A stretch of DNA of 64,000 nt from Streptomyces sp. WP-1 (GCF_030450125.1 NZ_CP123923.1:4712001-4776000), one strand, 5' to 3'; positions 21,395 to 32,123 are shown, numbered from the stretch's first letter. The notes: a model not told the origin generated them from the letters alone. Program-made: numbers and translations.

Positions 21395-22071
21395 TCCAGG
21401 CCCGCGGACCAGTCGCCCCGGCCGCCCGGCGTCAGGTCGAGCAGATGCCAGACGGGGTTGAGGAGATCGATGCCGCGCTGGTCGATGTCCTCGGCCATCC
21501 GGGGGTGCGCGGAGTAGAAGTGCCGGACCGTGCCGTCCGCGTCCCGGGTGAAGACCGAGACGGTCGAGTCCTGGACGCCGTCCTCGTCCTCGCTGCCCAG
21601 GTCGTACTTGAAGGTGCTGTCCCCGGCGCTCAGCAGCCGCAGCCGGGACCAGCCGCGGGCGCGGGCGTGCCGGCGCAGGGTGGGCAGGTCGGCGGCGGCC
21701 ACCACCACCAGGTCGGCGTTCCGCTCGACCTGGTGGGCGACGCCGTCGAAGCCGTCGAGCCACAGGGTGCACATCGGGCAGGGATCGGTCTGCCGTTTGC
21801 CGTACATGAAGTGGTAGACGAGCAGGGCCCGCTCGGGGCCGCCGGTGAACAGCTCGCCCAGCCGGACCTCGCGCACGGGTTCGTCGCCCGCGTCCAGGTC
21901 GGCGGGGCCCTCCAGGAAGACGTAGTCGTCCACCTCGGCCCCCGGCGGCAGCGCCCGGCGCAGGGCCGCGACCCGTTCGCGCTCGCGCATCAGCTCGATC
22001 TCGGCGCGGCGCAGCTCCTCGCGGGCGGCGAGGTACTCCGTGGACTCACCGTGCAACCGGGTGTGCCGCAT
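21388..22071 (-). CDS. DUF899 thioredoxin-like protein
   Basis: A 227-residue cytosolic protein of the DUF899 family. Typical features are the N-terminal charged helix (YLAAREELRRAEIELMRERERVAALRR kind of pattern), YVFLEGPADL, a Cys pair in a PCPMCTLWLDGFDG context and the FKYDLGSEDE segment near the middle. These proteins have a thioredoxin-like fold and are often annotated as predicted dithiol-disulfide oxidoreductases; the substrate is unknown. ATG 22071 is preceded by a strong GGAGG. It converges on the P450 gene and diverges from the rpf gene. Confidence 0.88.
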   Translation of the reverse strand: MRHTRLHGESTEYLAAREELRRAEIELMRERERVAALRRALPPGAEVDDYVFLEGPADLDAGDEPVREVRLGELFTGGPERALLVYHFMYGKRQTDPCPMCTLWLDGFDGVAHQVERNADLVVVAAADLPTLRRHARARGWSRLRLLSAGDSTFKYDLGSEDEDGVQDSTVSVFTRDADGTVRHFYSAHPRMAEDIDQRGIDLLNPVWHLLDLTPGGRGDWSAGLDY

Positions 22072-22244
22072 CTTGTGTCCTCCTGGGTGAACAGCCCCCC
22101 GAAATCAGGTCGGTTCCATGGTTCCGGGCGCCGTGTGCCCCGGGAATGAGGCGTCGCCGTGCCCGACGGGTGAAACGGGACGTGACGGAGCGGAGGGGCG
22201 GACGTCCAATTCTGTGATCTTCGCGTTATCCGCGCGGCATGAAC

Positions 22245-22274
22245 TTGTGACAAGTGATCGTCTGCCGCTACCTT
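22245..22274 (+). promoter_or_regulatory. Candidate sigma-70-type promoter for the first rpf gene
   Basis: TTGTGA at 22245-22250, an 18-base spacer and TACCTT at 22269-22274, about 70 bases before the ATG. It resembles vegetative HrdB promoters of Streptomyces. Confidence 0.4.
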
Positions 22275-22342
22275 CACCCCTCAGCGCGGCGACCGGCACC
22301 ACCCGCCGCGCCGGTCCCCGCCGTCGTACGAAAGGCTTCCGC

Positions 22343-23518
22343 ATGATCTCCGGGAACGGTCGTCACCGCCGCCCCCGTCAGGCTCCGGCCCTCCTCGTCG
22401 CGGCCGGAGTGACCGGCTCCGCCATCGCCATCCCGCTGCTCGGCGCCGCCAGCGCCCACGCGGCCGACGGCACCACCTGGGACAAGGTCGCCAACTGCGA
22501 GAGCGGCGGCGCCTGGAGCGCCGACCCGGGCAACGGGTACTACGGCGGTCTCCAGATATCCCAGGACGACTGGGCCGCGTACGGCGGCACGCAGTACGCC
22601 TCCTCCGCCGACCAGGCCAGCCGCTCGCAGCAGATCGCCGTGGCCGAGAAGATCCTCAAGGACAAGGGCACCGCGCCCTGGGCCACCTGCGCCCTGCTGT
22701 CCGGACTGACCTCGAACTCCGGTTCGGTGAACGTCGATCCGGGCGTCAGCGGCAGCGGCGGCAGCGACAGCGGCCAGGGCGACGGCACCACCGACCCGTC
22801 CGGCCTGCCCGACTCCTCCACCCCGTCCGGCACGCAGAGCGGCGACCAGGACGGCGGCGGCACCGGCAGCGGCTCCGGCACGGGCTCCAGCACCGGTTCC
22901 GGCTCCGGGAAGGACTCCACCGACCCGTCCGGCCCGTCCGACCCCTCCGCCTCGCCGAGCCACGGTTCCGGCAAGCAGACCGGCAAGGACGCGAGCCCGC
23001 ACCCGGGCGAGCACACCGGCACGTCCGGCACCGGCACGTCCGGCACCGGCACGTCCGGCACCGGCACGTCCGGCACGGGCACCCCCGCCCCGGACCCGTC
23101 CGACCCGTCCTCGTCGGACCCCTCCGCCCCGGGCACGCCGTCCGCGCCCACCGGCGGCTCCACGCCGTCCGCGCCGTCCACCGGCACCCTGGACAACCCC
23201 CAGCAGACCGTCGGCTCTTGGAACCTGGTCGACACCGGGGCCCTCACCGGCGGACGTCACCGCGGCGGCAACGCGGACGAAAGCACGGCAAACGGGCAGA
23301 ACGACTCGACCGCCGGCCGCCACGCCTCCCGCGAGCCGGGCAGCTACACCGTCCGCCAGGGCGACTCGCTGAGCGTCATCGCCGACTCCCTTGACGTGAA
23401 CGGCGGATGGCACACGCTCTACGCCGCGAACAAGAAGGTCGTGGGCGCCGACCCGAACCACATCACCGCCGGTCAGACCCTGAAAGTCGGTGACGAAACG
23501 GACGCGGACCAGGGCTAG
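22343..23518 (+). CDS. rpfC: Resuscitation-promoting factor, Rpf-LysM (RpfC-like)
   Basis: A 391-residue secreted muralytic protein. A signal peptide (about residues 1-40, ending SAHA) precedes an Rpf domain (about 41-115) with the lysozyme-like core TWDKVANCESGGAW, containing the catalytic Glu, and the NGYYGGLQIS and AYGG motifs. A long Gly/Ser/Thr/Asp/Pro-rich linker with four identical TSGTG units (DNA 23021-23080) leads to a C-terminal LysM (YTVRQGDSLSVIADSL) that binds peptidoglycan. The gene stands directly before the riboswitch-controlled rpfA, as in S. coelicolor, where the pair is named rpfC and rpfA (from memory). It cleaves spore or cell-wall peptidoglycan during germination. I found no riboswitch before this one. 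Confidence 0.92.
   Translation: MISGNGRHRRPRQAPALLVAAGVTGSAIAIPLLGAASAHAADGTTWDKVANCESGGAWSADPGNGYYGGLQISQDDWAAYGGTQYASSADQASRSQQIAVAEKILKDKGTAPWATCALLSGLTSNSGSVNVDPGVSGSGGSDSGQGDGTTDPSGLPDSSTPSGTQSGDQDGGGTGSGSGTGSSTGSGSGKDSTDPSGPSDPSASPSHGSGKQTGKDASPHPGEHTGTSGTGTSGTGTSGTGTSGTGTPAPDPSDPSSSDPSAPGTPSAPTGGSTPSAPSTGTLDNPQQTVGSWNLVDTGALTGGRHRGGNADESTANGQNDSTAGRHASREPGSYTVRQGDSLSVIADSLDVNGGWHTLYAANKKVVGADPNHITAGQTLKVGDETDADQG
23021..23080 (+). repeat. 15-bp coding tandem repeat in the rpf linker
   Basis: Four copies of ACGTCCGGCACCGGC, the last with one change, encode TSGTG units in the linker. The array is in frame, so copy number can vary without disrupting either domain. Confidence 0.9.
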
Positions 23519-23592
23519 TTGGCGCCCCACTTGATCGCTAAATGTCCGATTTGGTGAAAGTGTGGGATGAGTCTCAGAAGCCTTGATCGTCT

Positions 23593-23622
23593 TTGAAATT
23601 CCGCGGATCACGTGGCTACGGT
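23593..23622 (+). promoter_or_regulatory. Candidate promoter of the riboswitch-rpfA transcript
   Basis: TTGAAA at 23593-23598, an 18-base spacer and TACGGT at 23617-23622 place a transcription start near 23630, just upstream of the riboswitch aptamer. Confidence 0.45.
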
Positions 23623-23644
23623 CAAGGCCGCTCGTCACCACGAG

Positions 23645-24585
<941 letters not shown>

Positions 24586-24596
24586 TCCGACCCGAA

Positions 24597-24624
24597 GGGG
24601 TACGGCCCCCCGGTGCCGTACCCC
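24597..24624 (+). terminator. Terminator after rpfA
   Basis: A perfect 10-bp stem GGGGTACGGC/GCCGTACCCC with an 8-base loop starts 12 bases after the rpfA stop. There is no T-run, as is common in Streptomyces terminators. Confidence 0.8.
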
Positions 24625-24639
24625 CGATGCCCTGCCCCC

Positions 24640-24879
24640 AAGGGCCCGCCCCGTCCCCACGGGTGCGGGAGCCTCTCTCCGAGGCGACCGCGGACCCGCC
24701 GCGACAAGCCCCGAGAACCCGGCCCCCGGTGACCGCCCCCCAACGGCCCCAGGGACCAGCCCCCAGGGGCCAACCCCCACGGACCAGCCCCCCAGGGGCC
24801 AACCCCCTAGGGCTCACCCCCGGGGACCCACCCCCCCCACGGTTCTCCCGGCCCCCCGGCCCCCCGTCCCCCCAACCCC
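24640..24879. other. C-rich, strand-asymmetric low-complexity intergenic DNA
   Basis: About 240 bases dominated by runs of 3-8 C on the + strand (G runs on the - strand), with loose repeats of CCAGGGGCCAACCCC. No gene is accepted here. The complement has many G-tracts of four or more with short spacers, so G-quadruplex formation is possible. Confidence 0.7.
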
Positions 24880-24920
24880 CCCCACCCCGGCGCGTTTCCC
24901 CCGTATGCGCCGGGGTGGGG
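24880..24920 (+). terminator. Strong hairpin upstream of eno
   Basis: A perfect 14-bp stem (arms 24880-24893 and 24907-24920, CCCCACCCCGGCGC and its complement), 13-base loop, followed by TCTTGTGTTTT. This is the best intrinsic-terminator shape in the window. It lies about 210 bases before eno and probably ends any read-through from rpfA. Confidence 0.75.
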
Positions 24921-25063
24921 TCTTGTGTTTTCCCGGCCTTCAGCCAGGTCTCATCCGCGAACCCCTTTGTTCCGGTGGTGAACAATAGGTACCGTCTGCA
25001 TGTCCCCGTCGCCCACCAGACGGTCGGTCGGTGGCTGGCGACCCCGGGACCGTTAGGCTCTAG

Positions 25064-26522
<1,459 letters not shown>

Positions 26523-26562
26523 AAGGGCTGACGCAGCCCGGGCCACCTCTTGGCCAGTCGTA

Positions 26563-26607
26563 CGTACGTCCCCGTACCCGGTCCCGTACCGTGTCCGGGG
26601 ACGTACG
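26563..26607. terminator. Hairpin between eno and divIC
   Basis: A perfect 12-bp inverted repeat CGTACGTCCCCG / CGGGGACGTACG with a 21-base loop that itself contains short GTACC repeats. It could be the eno terminator or an attenuator for divIC. Confidence 0.55.
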
Positions 26608-26658
26608 CACGTGTGCGACCGCCCGAGGAGGGCGTGAAAGGGGAGGCGGAGAGCCGAC

Positions 26659-27135
26659 ATGGCCGCAAGGGACCGGGACCGTTTCTCCACCGCGACCAGG
26701 CTGCGGCTGCTCGGCGAGCAGACGGCGGCCCGGGTCTACCGCTCGCAGACCAAGCGGCAGGCGCGCCGCTCACGGCTGACCGGCCGCGCCGCGCTGCTCG
26801 CGCTGGTGCTGTGCTCGCTGGTGGTCGCGCTCGCCTACCCGATGCGGCAGTACGTCTCCCAGCGTGCCCAGATCTCCGACCTCCAGCGGCAGCAGTCCGA
26901 CGCCCGCAAGCGTGTCGAACAGCTGCGCGACCTCAAGGCGCGCTGGCAGGACGACGCCTATGCCGAGCAGCAGATCCGCAGACGTCTGCACTATGTGATG
27001 CCCGGCGAGACCGGGTACGTGGTGGTCGACCCGGGCGCGGCCCGGCAGTCCCGCACCGACCTCAAGGCCGCCCGCCGGCCCTGGTACACGAACATCTGGG
27101 ACGGGGTCGACAAGTCCGACGCCTCCGACCAGTGA
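26659..27135 (+). CDS. divIC: Septum formation initiator DivIC/FtsB
   Basis: A 158-residue bitopic membrane protein of the divisome. A basic cytoplasmic N-terminus is followed by one membrane helix (about residues 43-60), then a coiled coil (about 65-100; SQRAQISDLQRQQSDARKRV) and the family-typical QIRRRLHYVMPGETGYVV. It works with FtsL and FtsQ to activate septal peptidoglycan synthesis; in Streptomyces it is needed for sporulation septation. ATG 26659 follows GGCGGAG. The location after eno is conserved in actinobacteria. The TGA stop lies in the first unit of a five-copy 18-bp repeat. Confidence 0.93.
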   Translation: MAARDRDRFSTATRLRLLGEQTAARVYRSQTKRQARRSRLTGRAALLALVLCSLVVALAYPMRQYVSQRAQISDLQRQQSDARKRVEQLRDLKARWQDDAYAEQQIRRRLHYVMPGETGYVVVDPGAARQSRTDLKAARRPWYTNIWDGVDKSDASDQ

Positions 27136-27218
27136 CCCGGCCCTGTCCAGTGACCCGGCCCCGTCCGGTGACCCGGCTCCGACCGGTGACCCGGCCCCGA
27201 CCAGTGATCCGGCTCTCC
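27129..27218. repeat. 18-bp tandem repeat spanning the divIC stop codon, five copies
   Basis: Five units of about CCAGTGACCCGGCCCCGT with few changes, plus a partial sixth. The first contains the divIC stop TGA. The period is divisible by three, so an in-frame TGA recurs at 27133, 27151, 27169, 27187 and 27205. Confidence 0.9.
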
Positions 27219-27255
27219 GGCCGGTGACCCACAGAAAGCCACTCTGAAAGCAGTC

Positions 27256-27795
27256 ATGGAAACCCCTCCGCCGCCCACCCCGCGCACCGAGCCCACCGAC
27301 GCGGACGTCGAGGCCTTCAAGCAGCAGCTCGGCCGCCCCCCGCGGGGCCTGCGCGCCATCGCGCACCGCTGCCCCTGCGGTCAGCCGGACGTCGTGGAGA
27401 CGGCGCCGCGCCTGCCCGACGGCACCCCCTTCCCGACGCTGTACTACCTGACGTGCCCCAAGGCCGCCTCGGCCATCGGCACGCTGGAGGCCAACGGCGT
27501 CATGAAGGAGATGACCGAGCGCCTGCAGAGCGACCCGGAGCTGGCCGCCGCCTACCGGGCCGCGCACGAGGACTACATCCGGCGCCGGGACGAGATCGAG
27601 GTGCTGGCGGGCTTCCCGAGCGCGGGCGGCATGCCGGACCGGGTGAAGTGCCTGCACGTCCTGGTCGGCCACTCGCTGGCCGCGGGACCGGGCGTCAACC
27701 CGCTCGGCGACGAGGCGATCGCGATGCTGCCCGAGTGGTGGCGCAAGGGCGCGTGCGTGACGCTCGCGCAGGAGCCGAAGGGGGAGGCGCAGTGA
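27256..27795 (+). CDS. DUF501 family protein
   Basis: A 179-residue cytosolic protein of the DUF501 family, which almost always sits between divIC and ppx in actinobacteria, as here. Features seen are VEAFKQQLGRPPRGLRAIAHRCPCGQPDVVET, with a CxC, LYYLTCPKA, and the C-terminal RVKCLHVLVGHSLAAGPGVNPLGDEA. The Cys/His pattern suggests metal binding, which I infer rather than see. Function is unknown. The stop overlaps the GTG of ppx by four bases. Confidence 0.92.
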   Translation: METPPPPTPRTEPTDADVEAFKQQLGRPPRGLRAIAHRCPCGQPDVVETAPRLPDGTPFPTLYYLTCPKAASAIGTLEANGVMKEMTERLQSDPELAAAYRAAHEDYIRRRDEIEVLAGFPSAGGMPDRVKCLHVLVGHSLAAGPGVNPLGDEAIAMLPEWWRKGACVTLAQEPKGEAQ

Positions 27796-28733
27796 CCCGG
27801 GTCGCCGCGATCGACTGCGGTACGAACTCCATCCGGCTGCTGGTCGCGGACGCCGACCCGGCGACCGGGGAACTGGTCGACCTGGACCGCCGGATGACCA
27901 TCGTCCGGCTCGGCCAGGGCGTCGACCGCACCGGCCGGCTCGCCCCCGAGGCGCTGGAGCGCACCTTCGCCGCGTGCCGCGAGTACGCCGCGATCATCAA
28001 GGAGCACGGCGCCGAGCGGCTGCGCTTCGTCGCCACCTCCGCCTCCCGGGACGCCGAGAACCGCGAGGACTTCGTGCGCGGTGTGCTGGACATCCTCGGG
28101 GTGGAGCCGGAGGTCATCACCGGCGACCAGGAGGCAGAGTTCTCCTTCACCGGCGCGACCCGGGAGCTGAGCGGCCGTACGGATCTCGCCAGGCCCTATC
28201 TGGTGGTGGACATCGGCGGCGGCTCCACCGAGTTCGTCGTCGGCGACGACCGGGTGCGGGCCGCGCGCTCCGTGGACGTCGGCTGTGTGCGCATGACCGA
28301 GCGGCACCTGGTGCACGACGGCGAGGTCTCCGATCCGCCCACCGAGGCGCAGATCGCCGCGATCCGCGCCGACATCGAGGCCGCGCTGGACCTGGCCGGG
28401 CAGACCGTCCCGCTGCGCGAGGCGCGCACCCTGGTCGGCCTCGCCGGATCGGTCACCACGGTCTCCGCGATCGCCCAGGACCTGCCGGACTACGACTCCG
28501 CGCGCATCCACCACTCCCGCGTCTCGCGCGCCCGCGTCCGCGAGATCACCGGACACCTGCTGCGCTCCACCCACGCCGAACGCGCCACCATCCCCTCCAT
28601 GCACCCGGGCCGGGTCGACGTGATCGGCGCGGGCTCCCTGGTGCTCCTCGCGATCATGGAGCGCATCGGCGCCGAGGAGGTCGTCGTCAGCGAGCACGAC
28701 ATCCTCGACGGCATCGCCTGGTCGGTGGCGTAG
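27792..28733 (+). CDS. ppx: Exopolyphosphatase/guanosine pentaphosphatase (Ppx/GppA)
   Basis: A 313-residue member of the actin-like ATPase superfamily. The phosphate-binding loops are AAIDCGTNSIRLLVAD at the N-terminus and VVDIGGGSTEFVVG near residue 140. The catalytic Glu is expected in GDQEAEFSF near 115, and the adenosine-loop region shows VIGAGSLVLLAIM. Short actinobacterial versions lack the C-terminal HD domain, as here. It cleaves inorganic polyphosphate from the end and may hydrolyse pppGpp, so it affects phosphate stores and stringent signalling. GTGA overlap couples it to DUF501. A terminator follows at 28796-28819. Confidence 0.93.
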   Translation: MTRVAAIDCGTNSIRLLVADADPATGELVDLDRRMTIVRLGQGVDRTGRLAPEALERTFAACREYAAIIKEHGAERLRFVATSASRDAENREDFVRGVLDILGVEPEVITGDQEAEFSFTGATRELSGRTDLARPYLVVDIGGGSTEFVVGDDRVRAARSVDVGCVRMTERHLVHDGEVSDPPTEAQIAAIRADIEAALDLAGQTVPLREARTLVGLAGSVTTVSAIAQDLPDYDSARIHHSRVSRARVREITGHLLRSTHAERATIPSMHPGRVDVIGAGSLVLLAIMERIGAEEVVVSEHDILDGIAWSVA

Positions 28734-28795
28734 CTCTCTTTTGTTACCCGCCAGTAGCATCCGGCTGAGCAGGTCGGATAACGTTTGAGCGTCTC

Positions 28796-28819
28796 CGAGG
28801 GGCCCCCAGGGGCCCCTCG
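28796..28819 (+). terminator. Terminator after ppx
   Basis: CGAGGGGCCC / GGGCCCCTCG, a perfect 10-bp stem with a four-base loop, 62 bases after the ppx stop. Confidence 0.75.
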
Positions 28820-28841
28820 TTCACACCCCGGTGGAAACCTT

Positions 28842-28857
28842 CGTGAAGTTCTTCACA
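28842..28857. promoter_or_regulatory. Rex operator upstream of ndh
   Basis: CGTGAAGTTCTTCACA matches the Rex operator core TGTGAA-N4-TTCACA at 11 of 12 defined positions. Rex is the NADH/NAD-sensing repressor of respiratory genes, and ndh is a reported Rex target in S. coelicolor. The site is about 320 bases before the ndh ATG, so the transcript would have a long leader. Confidence 0.75.
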
Positions 28858-29177
28858 AGGAAATGGGTCCTGACTGCTGCCCGAAGGGGACCACTTGGCC
28901 CTTCCGGGGGGTCAAAACCCGTTTGAACATGTTCAGATGAGGCGCGCAAAGATGGCCGGAAGGAGGGGTTCCACGGGCCGCCCCGGAGTCTCTACGATCA
29001 CCTCGAAGACCCGGACCAGCAGCTCACACGGCCTTGACAACGGTACGAACCGCCTCGCGGTTCCTCCTCGGCGACATGATCTGCGTCACGCGGGCCGCGG
29101 AGTTTAGCACAGCCCCTCCAGAACCTTGTGAAGGGGCGCACGAGCCACCCCCCTCAAGCGGGTGGATACTCGATGCC
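28858..29177. other. Long leader/promoter region of ndh
   Basis: No gene seen. It holds an imperfect hairpin (about 28880-28910, GAAGGGG / CCCTTCC) and a perfect 12-bp palindrome TGAACATGTTCA at 28924-28935. The ndh ribosome-binding site is weak: no clear GGAGG precedes ATG 29178. Confidence 0.5.
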
Positions 29178-30551
29178 ATGAGCACCACGGAGCGTCCCAG
29201 GATCCTCGTAGTAGGCGGTGGGTACGTAGGCCTGTACGCAGCTCGGCGCATTCTCAAGAAGATGCGCTACGGCGAGGCGACCGTCACGGTCGTCGACCCC
29301 CGGTCGTACATGACCTACCAGCCCTTCCTCCCCGAAGCCGCCGCCGGCAGCATCTCCCCTCGCCACGTCGTCGTCCCGCTGCGACGCGTGCTGCCGAAGG
29401 CGGAGATCCTCACCGGTCGGGTCACCACCATCGACCAGGACCGCAAGGTCGCCACGATCTCCCCCCTCGTGGGCGAGGCGTACGAGCTGCCGTTCGACTA
29501 CCTGGTCATCGCCATGGGCGCGGTCTCCCGCACCTTCCCGATCCCCGGCCTCGCCGAGCAGGGCATCGGTATGAAGGGCATCGAGGAGTCCATCGGCCTG
29601 CGCAACCACGTCCTGGAGCAGCTGGACAAGGCTGACTCCACGACCGACGAGGAGATCCGCCGCAAGGCGCTCACCTTCGTCTTCATCGGCGGTGGCTTCG
29701 CGGGTGCGGAGACCATCGGCGAGGTCGAGGACATGGCCCGCGACGCCGCCAAGTACTACAAGAACGTCTCCCGCGAGGACATGCGGTTCGTCCTCGTGGA
29801 CGCCGCGGACAAGATCCTTCCCGAGGTCGGCCCGAAGCTCGGCCAGTACGGCAAGGAGCACCTGGAGAGCCGGGGCGTGGAGATCTACCTCTCCACCTCC
29901 ATGGACTCCTGCGTCGACGGCCACGTGGTCCTCAAGAACGGCCTTGAGGTCGACTCGAACACGATCGTCTGGACCGCCGGCGTCAAGCCGAACCCGGCCC
30001 TGACCCGCTTCGGTCTGCCCCTCGGCCCCCGCGGCCACGTCGACTGCGAGCCCACGCTCCAGGTCAAGGGCACCGACTACATCTGGGCCGCGGGCGACAA
30101 CGCCCAGGTCCCGGACCTCGTCGGCCGCAAGGCGGGCAACGAGAACGCCTGGTGCCCGCCGAACGCCCAGCACGCGCTGCGCCAGGCCAGGGTCCTCGGC
30201 GACAACGTGGTCTCCGGCATGCGGGGCTTCCCGCAGAAGGAGTACGAGCACGCCAACAAGGGCGCGGTCGCCGGTCTCGGCCTGCACAAGGGCGTGGCGA
30301 TGATCGTCCTGGGCAAGACCAAGATCAAGCTCAAGGGCCGTCTCGCCTGGTACATGCACCGTGGCTACCACGGTCTGGCGATGCCGACCTGGAACCGCAA
30401 GATCCGCATCTTCGCCGACTGGACGCTGGGCATGTTCCTCAAGCGCGAGGTCGTGTCCCTGGGCGCCATGGAGAACCCCCGCGAGGAGTTCTACGAGGCC
30501 GCCAAGCCGGCGCCGGTCGCCGCAGCGAAGACCGAGGCCAAGGCTTCCTGA
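29178..30551 (+). CDS. ndh: Type II NADH dehydrogenase (NDH-2)
   Basis: A 457-residue single-subunit flavoprotein that passes electrons from NADH to menaquinone without proton pumping. The FAD-binding fold begins ILVVGGGYVGLYAARR and the NADH-binding fold is FVFIGGGFAGAETIGEVEDM near residue 175. YIWAAGDNAQVPD supplies the FAD ribityl-binding Asp, and the C-terminal stretch RLAWYMHRGYHGLAMPTW with following basic residues is the expected membrane-surface anchor. Transcription is probably repressed by Rex at 28842-28857 when NADH is low. ATG 29178 gives the usual short N-terminus before the dinucleotide fold. Confidence 0.95.
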   Translation: MSTTERPRILVVGGGYVGLYAARRILKKMRYGEATVTVVDPRSYMTYQPFLPEAAAGSISPRHVVVPLRRVLPKAEILTGRVTTIDQDRKVATISPLVGEAYELPFDYLVIAMGAVSRTFPIPGLAEQGIGMKGIEESIGLRNHVLEQLDKADSTTDEEIRRKALTFVFIGGGFAGAETIGEVEDMARDAAKYYKNVSREDMRFVLVDAADKILPEVGPKLGQYGKEHLESRGVEIYLSTSMDSCVDGHVVLKNGLEVDSNTIVWTAGVKPNPALTRFGLPLGPRGHVDCEPTLQVKGTDYIWAAGDNAQVPDLVGRKAGNENAWCPPNAQHALRQARVLGDNVVSGMRGFPQKEYEHANKGAVAGLGLHKGVAMIVLGKTKIKLKGRLAWYMHRGYHGLAMPTWNRKIRIFADWTLGMFLKREVVSLGAMENPREEFYEAAKPAPVAAAKTEAKAS

Positions 30552-30582
30552 CCCCCGGTCAGCCGCCGGTCGACGTACGACC

Positions 30583-30622
30583 CGAAGGACCTCCCGCCAT
30601 CCGTGGTGCGGGAGGTCCTTCG
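30583..30622 (+). terminator. Terminator after ndh
   Basis: A perfect 15-bp stem with arms 30583-30597 and 30608-30622 (CGAAGGACCTCCCGC and its complement) and a 10-base loop, 32 bases after the stop. Confidence 0.85.
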
Positions 30623-30776
30623 GCGTTCTGGGGCGCCTGCCCGCCGCTCCCGGGCCATCCAGGTGGCTAGTGCAACTATTTTGCCCAGTCGTAACTCCTT
30701 CACGGGACTGTGCGGGACCCTCCACGGTGTTCACGTGGTATCCGGCATCCGGGATCTCGTCTTGGAGGTGTGCGTC

Positions 30777-32075
30777 ATGGCAGACGCCGCGTCGCGGCTG
30801 AGCAGTCTTGCCGAGCAGCTACTGGGGGCCCCGCTCCCGGTACGGCTGCGGGCCTGGGACGGATCACAGGCCGGGCCCCCGGGCGCCCCCACGCTCGTCG
30901 TGCGCAACCGGCGCGCTCTGCGCCGCATCCTTTTCAAACCGGGGGAGTTGGGCCTGGCCCGCGCCTGGGTCTCCGGCGACCTGGGCATCGAGGGCGACCT
31001 GTACACGATGCTGGACGCCATGGCGGGACTGATCTGGGAGCGCGACGGCGACGAGCGCACACTCCTCCAGGCGCTGCGCGACCCGGCAGTCCGCGCCGCG
31101 GGCCGCGAGCTGCTGAAGCTCGCCGGGCCGCCCATCCCGCCCGCGCCGCCGCAGGAGGAGGTCCGCAGGCCCCGCCATCTGCACACCCGGCACAGCGACA
31201 GACGGGCCATCAGCCACCACTACGACGTCGGCAACGACTTCTACGAGCTGGTCCTCGGCCCCTCCATGGTGTACTCCTGCGCCTACTGGGAGTCCTTCGG
31301 CGAGGACGCCACCCTGGAGGCCGCCCAGCGCGACAAGCTCGAACTGGTCTGCCGCAAGCTCGGCCTGAAGGAGGGCCAGCGGCTGCTGGACGTCGGCTGC
31401 GGCTGGGGCTCCATGGCCCTGCACGCGGCCCGTGAGCACGGCGTGAGCGTCGTCGGCGTCACCCTCTCCCAGGAACAGGCCGGTTACGCCCGCAAGCGCA
31501 TCGCGGACGAGGGCCTGACCGACAAGGTGGAGATCAGGGTCCAGGACTACCGGGACGTCTCCGACGGCCCCTTCGACGCCATCTCCTCCATCGGCATGGC
31601 CGAGCATGTCGGCGCCGAACGCTACCTGGAGTACGCGCGGCAGCTGTACGGCCTGCTGAAGCCCGGCGGACGCCTGCTGAACCACCAGATCGCCCGCCGC
31701 CCGCAGACCGACGAATCGGCGTACAGCGTCGACGAGTTCATCGACGCCTATGTCTTCCCGGACGGCGAACTCGCCCCCATCGGCACCACCGTCACCCAGC
31801 TGGAGAGCGCCGGGTTCGAGGTGCGCGACGTGGAGGCGCTGCGCGAGCACTACGGCCGCACCCTGCGCGCATGGGTGGCCAACCTGGAGGCCGACTGGGA
31901 CCGCGCGGTCCGGCTGACCAGCCCCGGCAGGGCGCGGGTGTGGCAGCTCTACATGGCCGCCTCCGCGCTCGCCTTCGAGCGCAACCGCATCGGCGTCAAC
32001 CAGGTCCTCGCGGTCCGCACCCCGCCCTCGGGCGCCTCCGTGCTGCCGCCGCGCACCCGCACCTGGCAGGTTTGA
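30777..32075 (+). CDS. Cyclopropane-fatty-acyl-phospholipid synthase family methyltransferase
   Basis: A 432-residue SAM-dependent enzyme of the CFA synthase family, which methylenates double bonds of membrane phospholipid acyl chains. The N-terminal domain (about 1-120) includes ARAWVSGDLGIEGDL. The catalytic domain starts ISHHYDVGNDFYELVLGPSM, followed by CAYW, SAM motif LLDVGCGWGSM near 204, VVGVTLSQEQ, ISSIGMAEHVG and FIDAYVFPDGEL. These match the family closely. ATG 30777 is supported by GGAGGT seven bases upstream. It probably adjusts membrane fluidity under stress. It converges on the second ABC operon with a shared terminator at 32094-32123. Confidence 0.94.
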   Translation: MADAASRLSSLAEQLLGAPLPVRLRAWDGSQAGPPGAPTLVVRNRRALRRILFKPGELGLARAWVSGDLGIEGDLYTMLDAMAGLIWERDGDERTLLQALRDPAVRAAGRELLKLAGPPIPPAPPQEEVRRPRHLHTRHSDRRAISHHYDVGNDFYELVLGPSMVYSCAYWESFGEDATLEAAQRDKLELVCRKLGLKEGQRLLDVGCGWGSMALHAAREHGVSVVGVTLSQEQAGYARKRIADEGLTDKVEIRVQDYRDVSDGPFDAISSIGMAEHVGAERYLEYARQLYGLLKPGGRLLNHQIARRPQTDESAYSVDEFIDAYVFPDGELAPIGTTVTQLESAGFEVRDVEALREHYGRTLRAWVANLEADWDRAVRLTSPGRARVWQLYMAASALAFERNRIGVNQVLAVRTPPSGASVLPPRTRTWQV

Positions 32076-32093
32076 TCCCGCCGGTACGACGAA

Positions 32094-32123
32094 GGGCCCC
32101 GCTCCGGTGACGGAACGGGGCCC
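32094..32123. terminator. Bidirectional terminator between CFA synthase and ABC permease genes
   Basis: A hairpin of GGGCCCCG-C-TCCG with CGGA-A-CGGGGCCC: 12 paired bases with one mismatch and a four-base loop, placed between two converging stop codons. Confidence 0.75.

Noticed and set aside
22072..22342. A second c-di-AMP riboswitch before the first rpf gene
   Set aside because: None of the conserved ydaO blocks is found; only a promoter-like element is seen.
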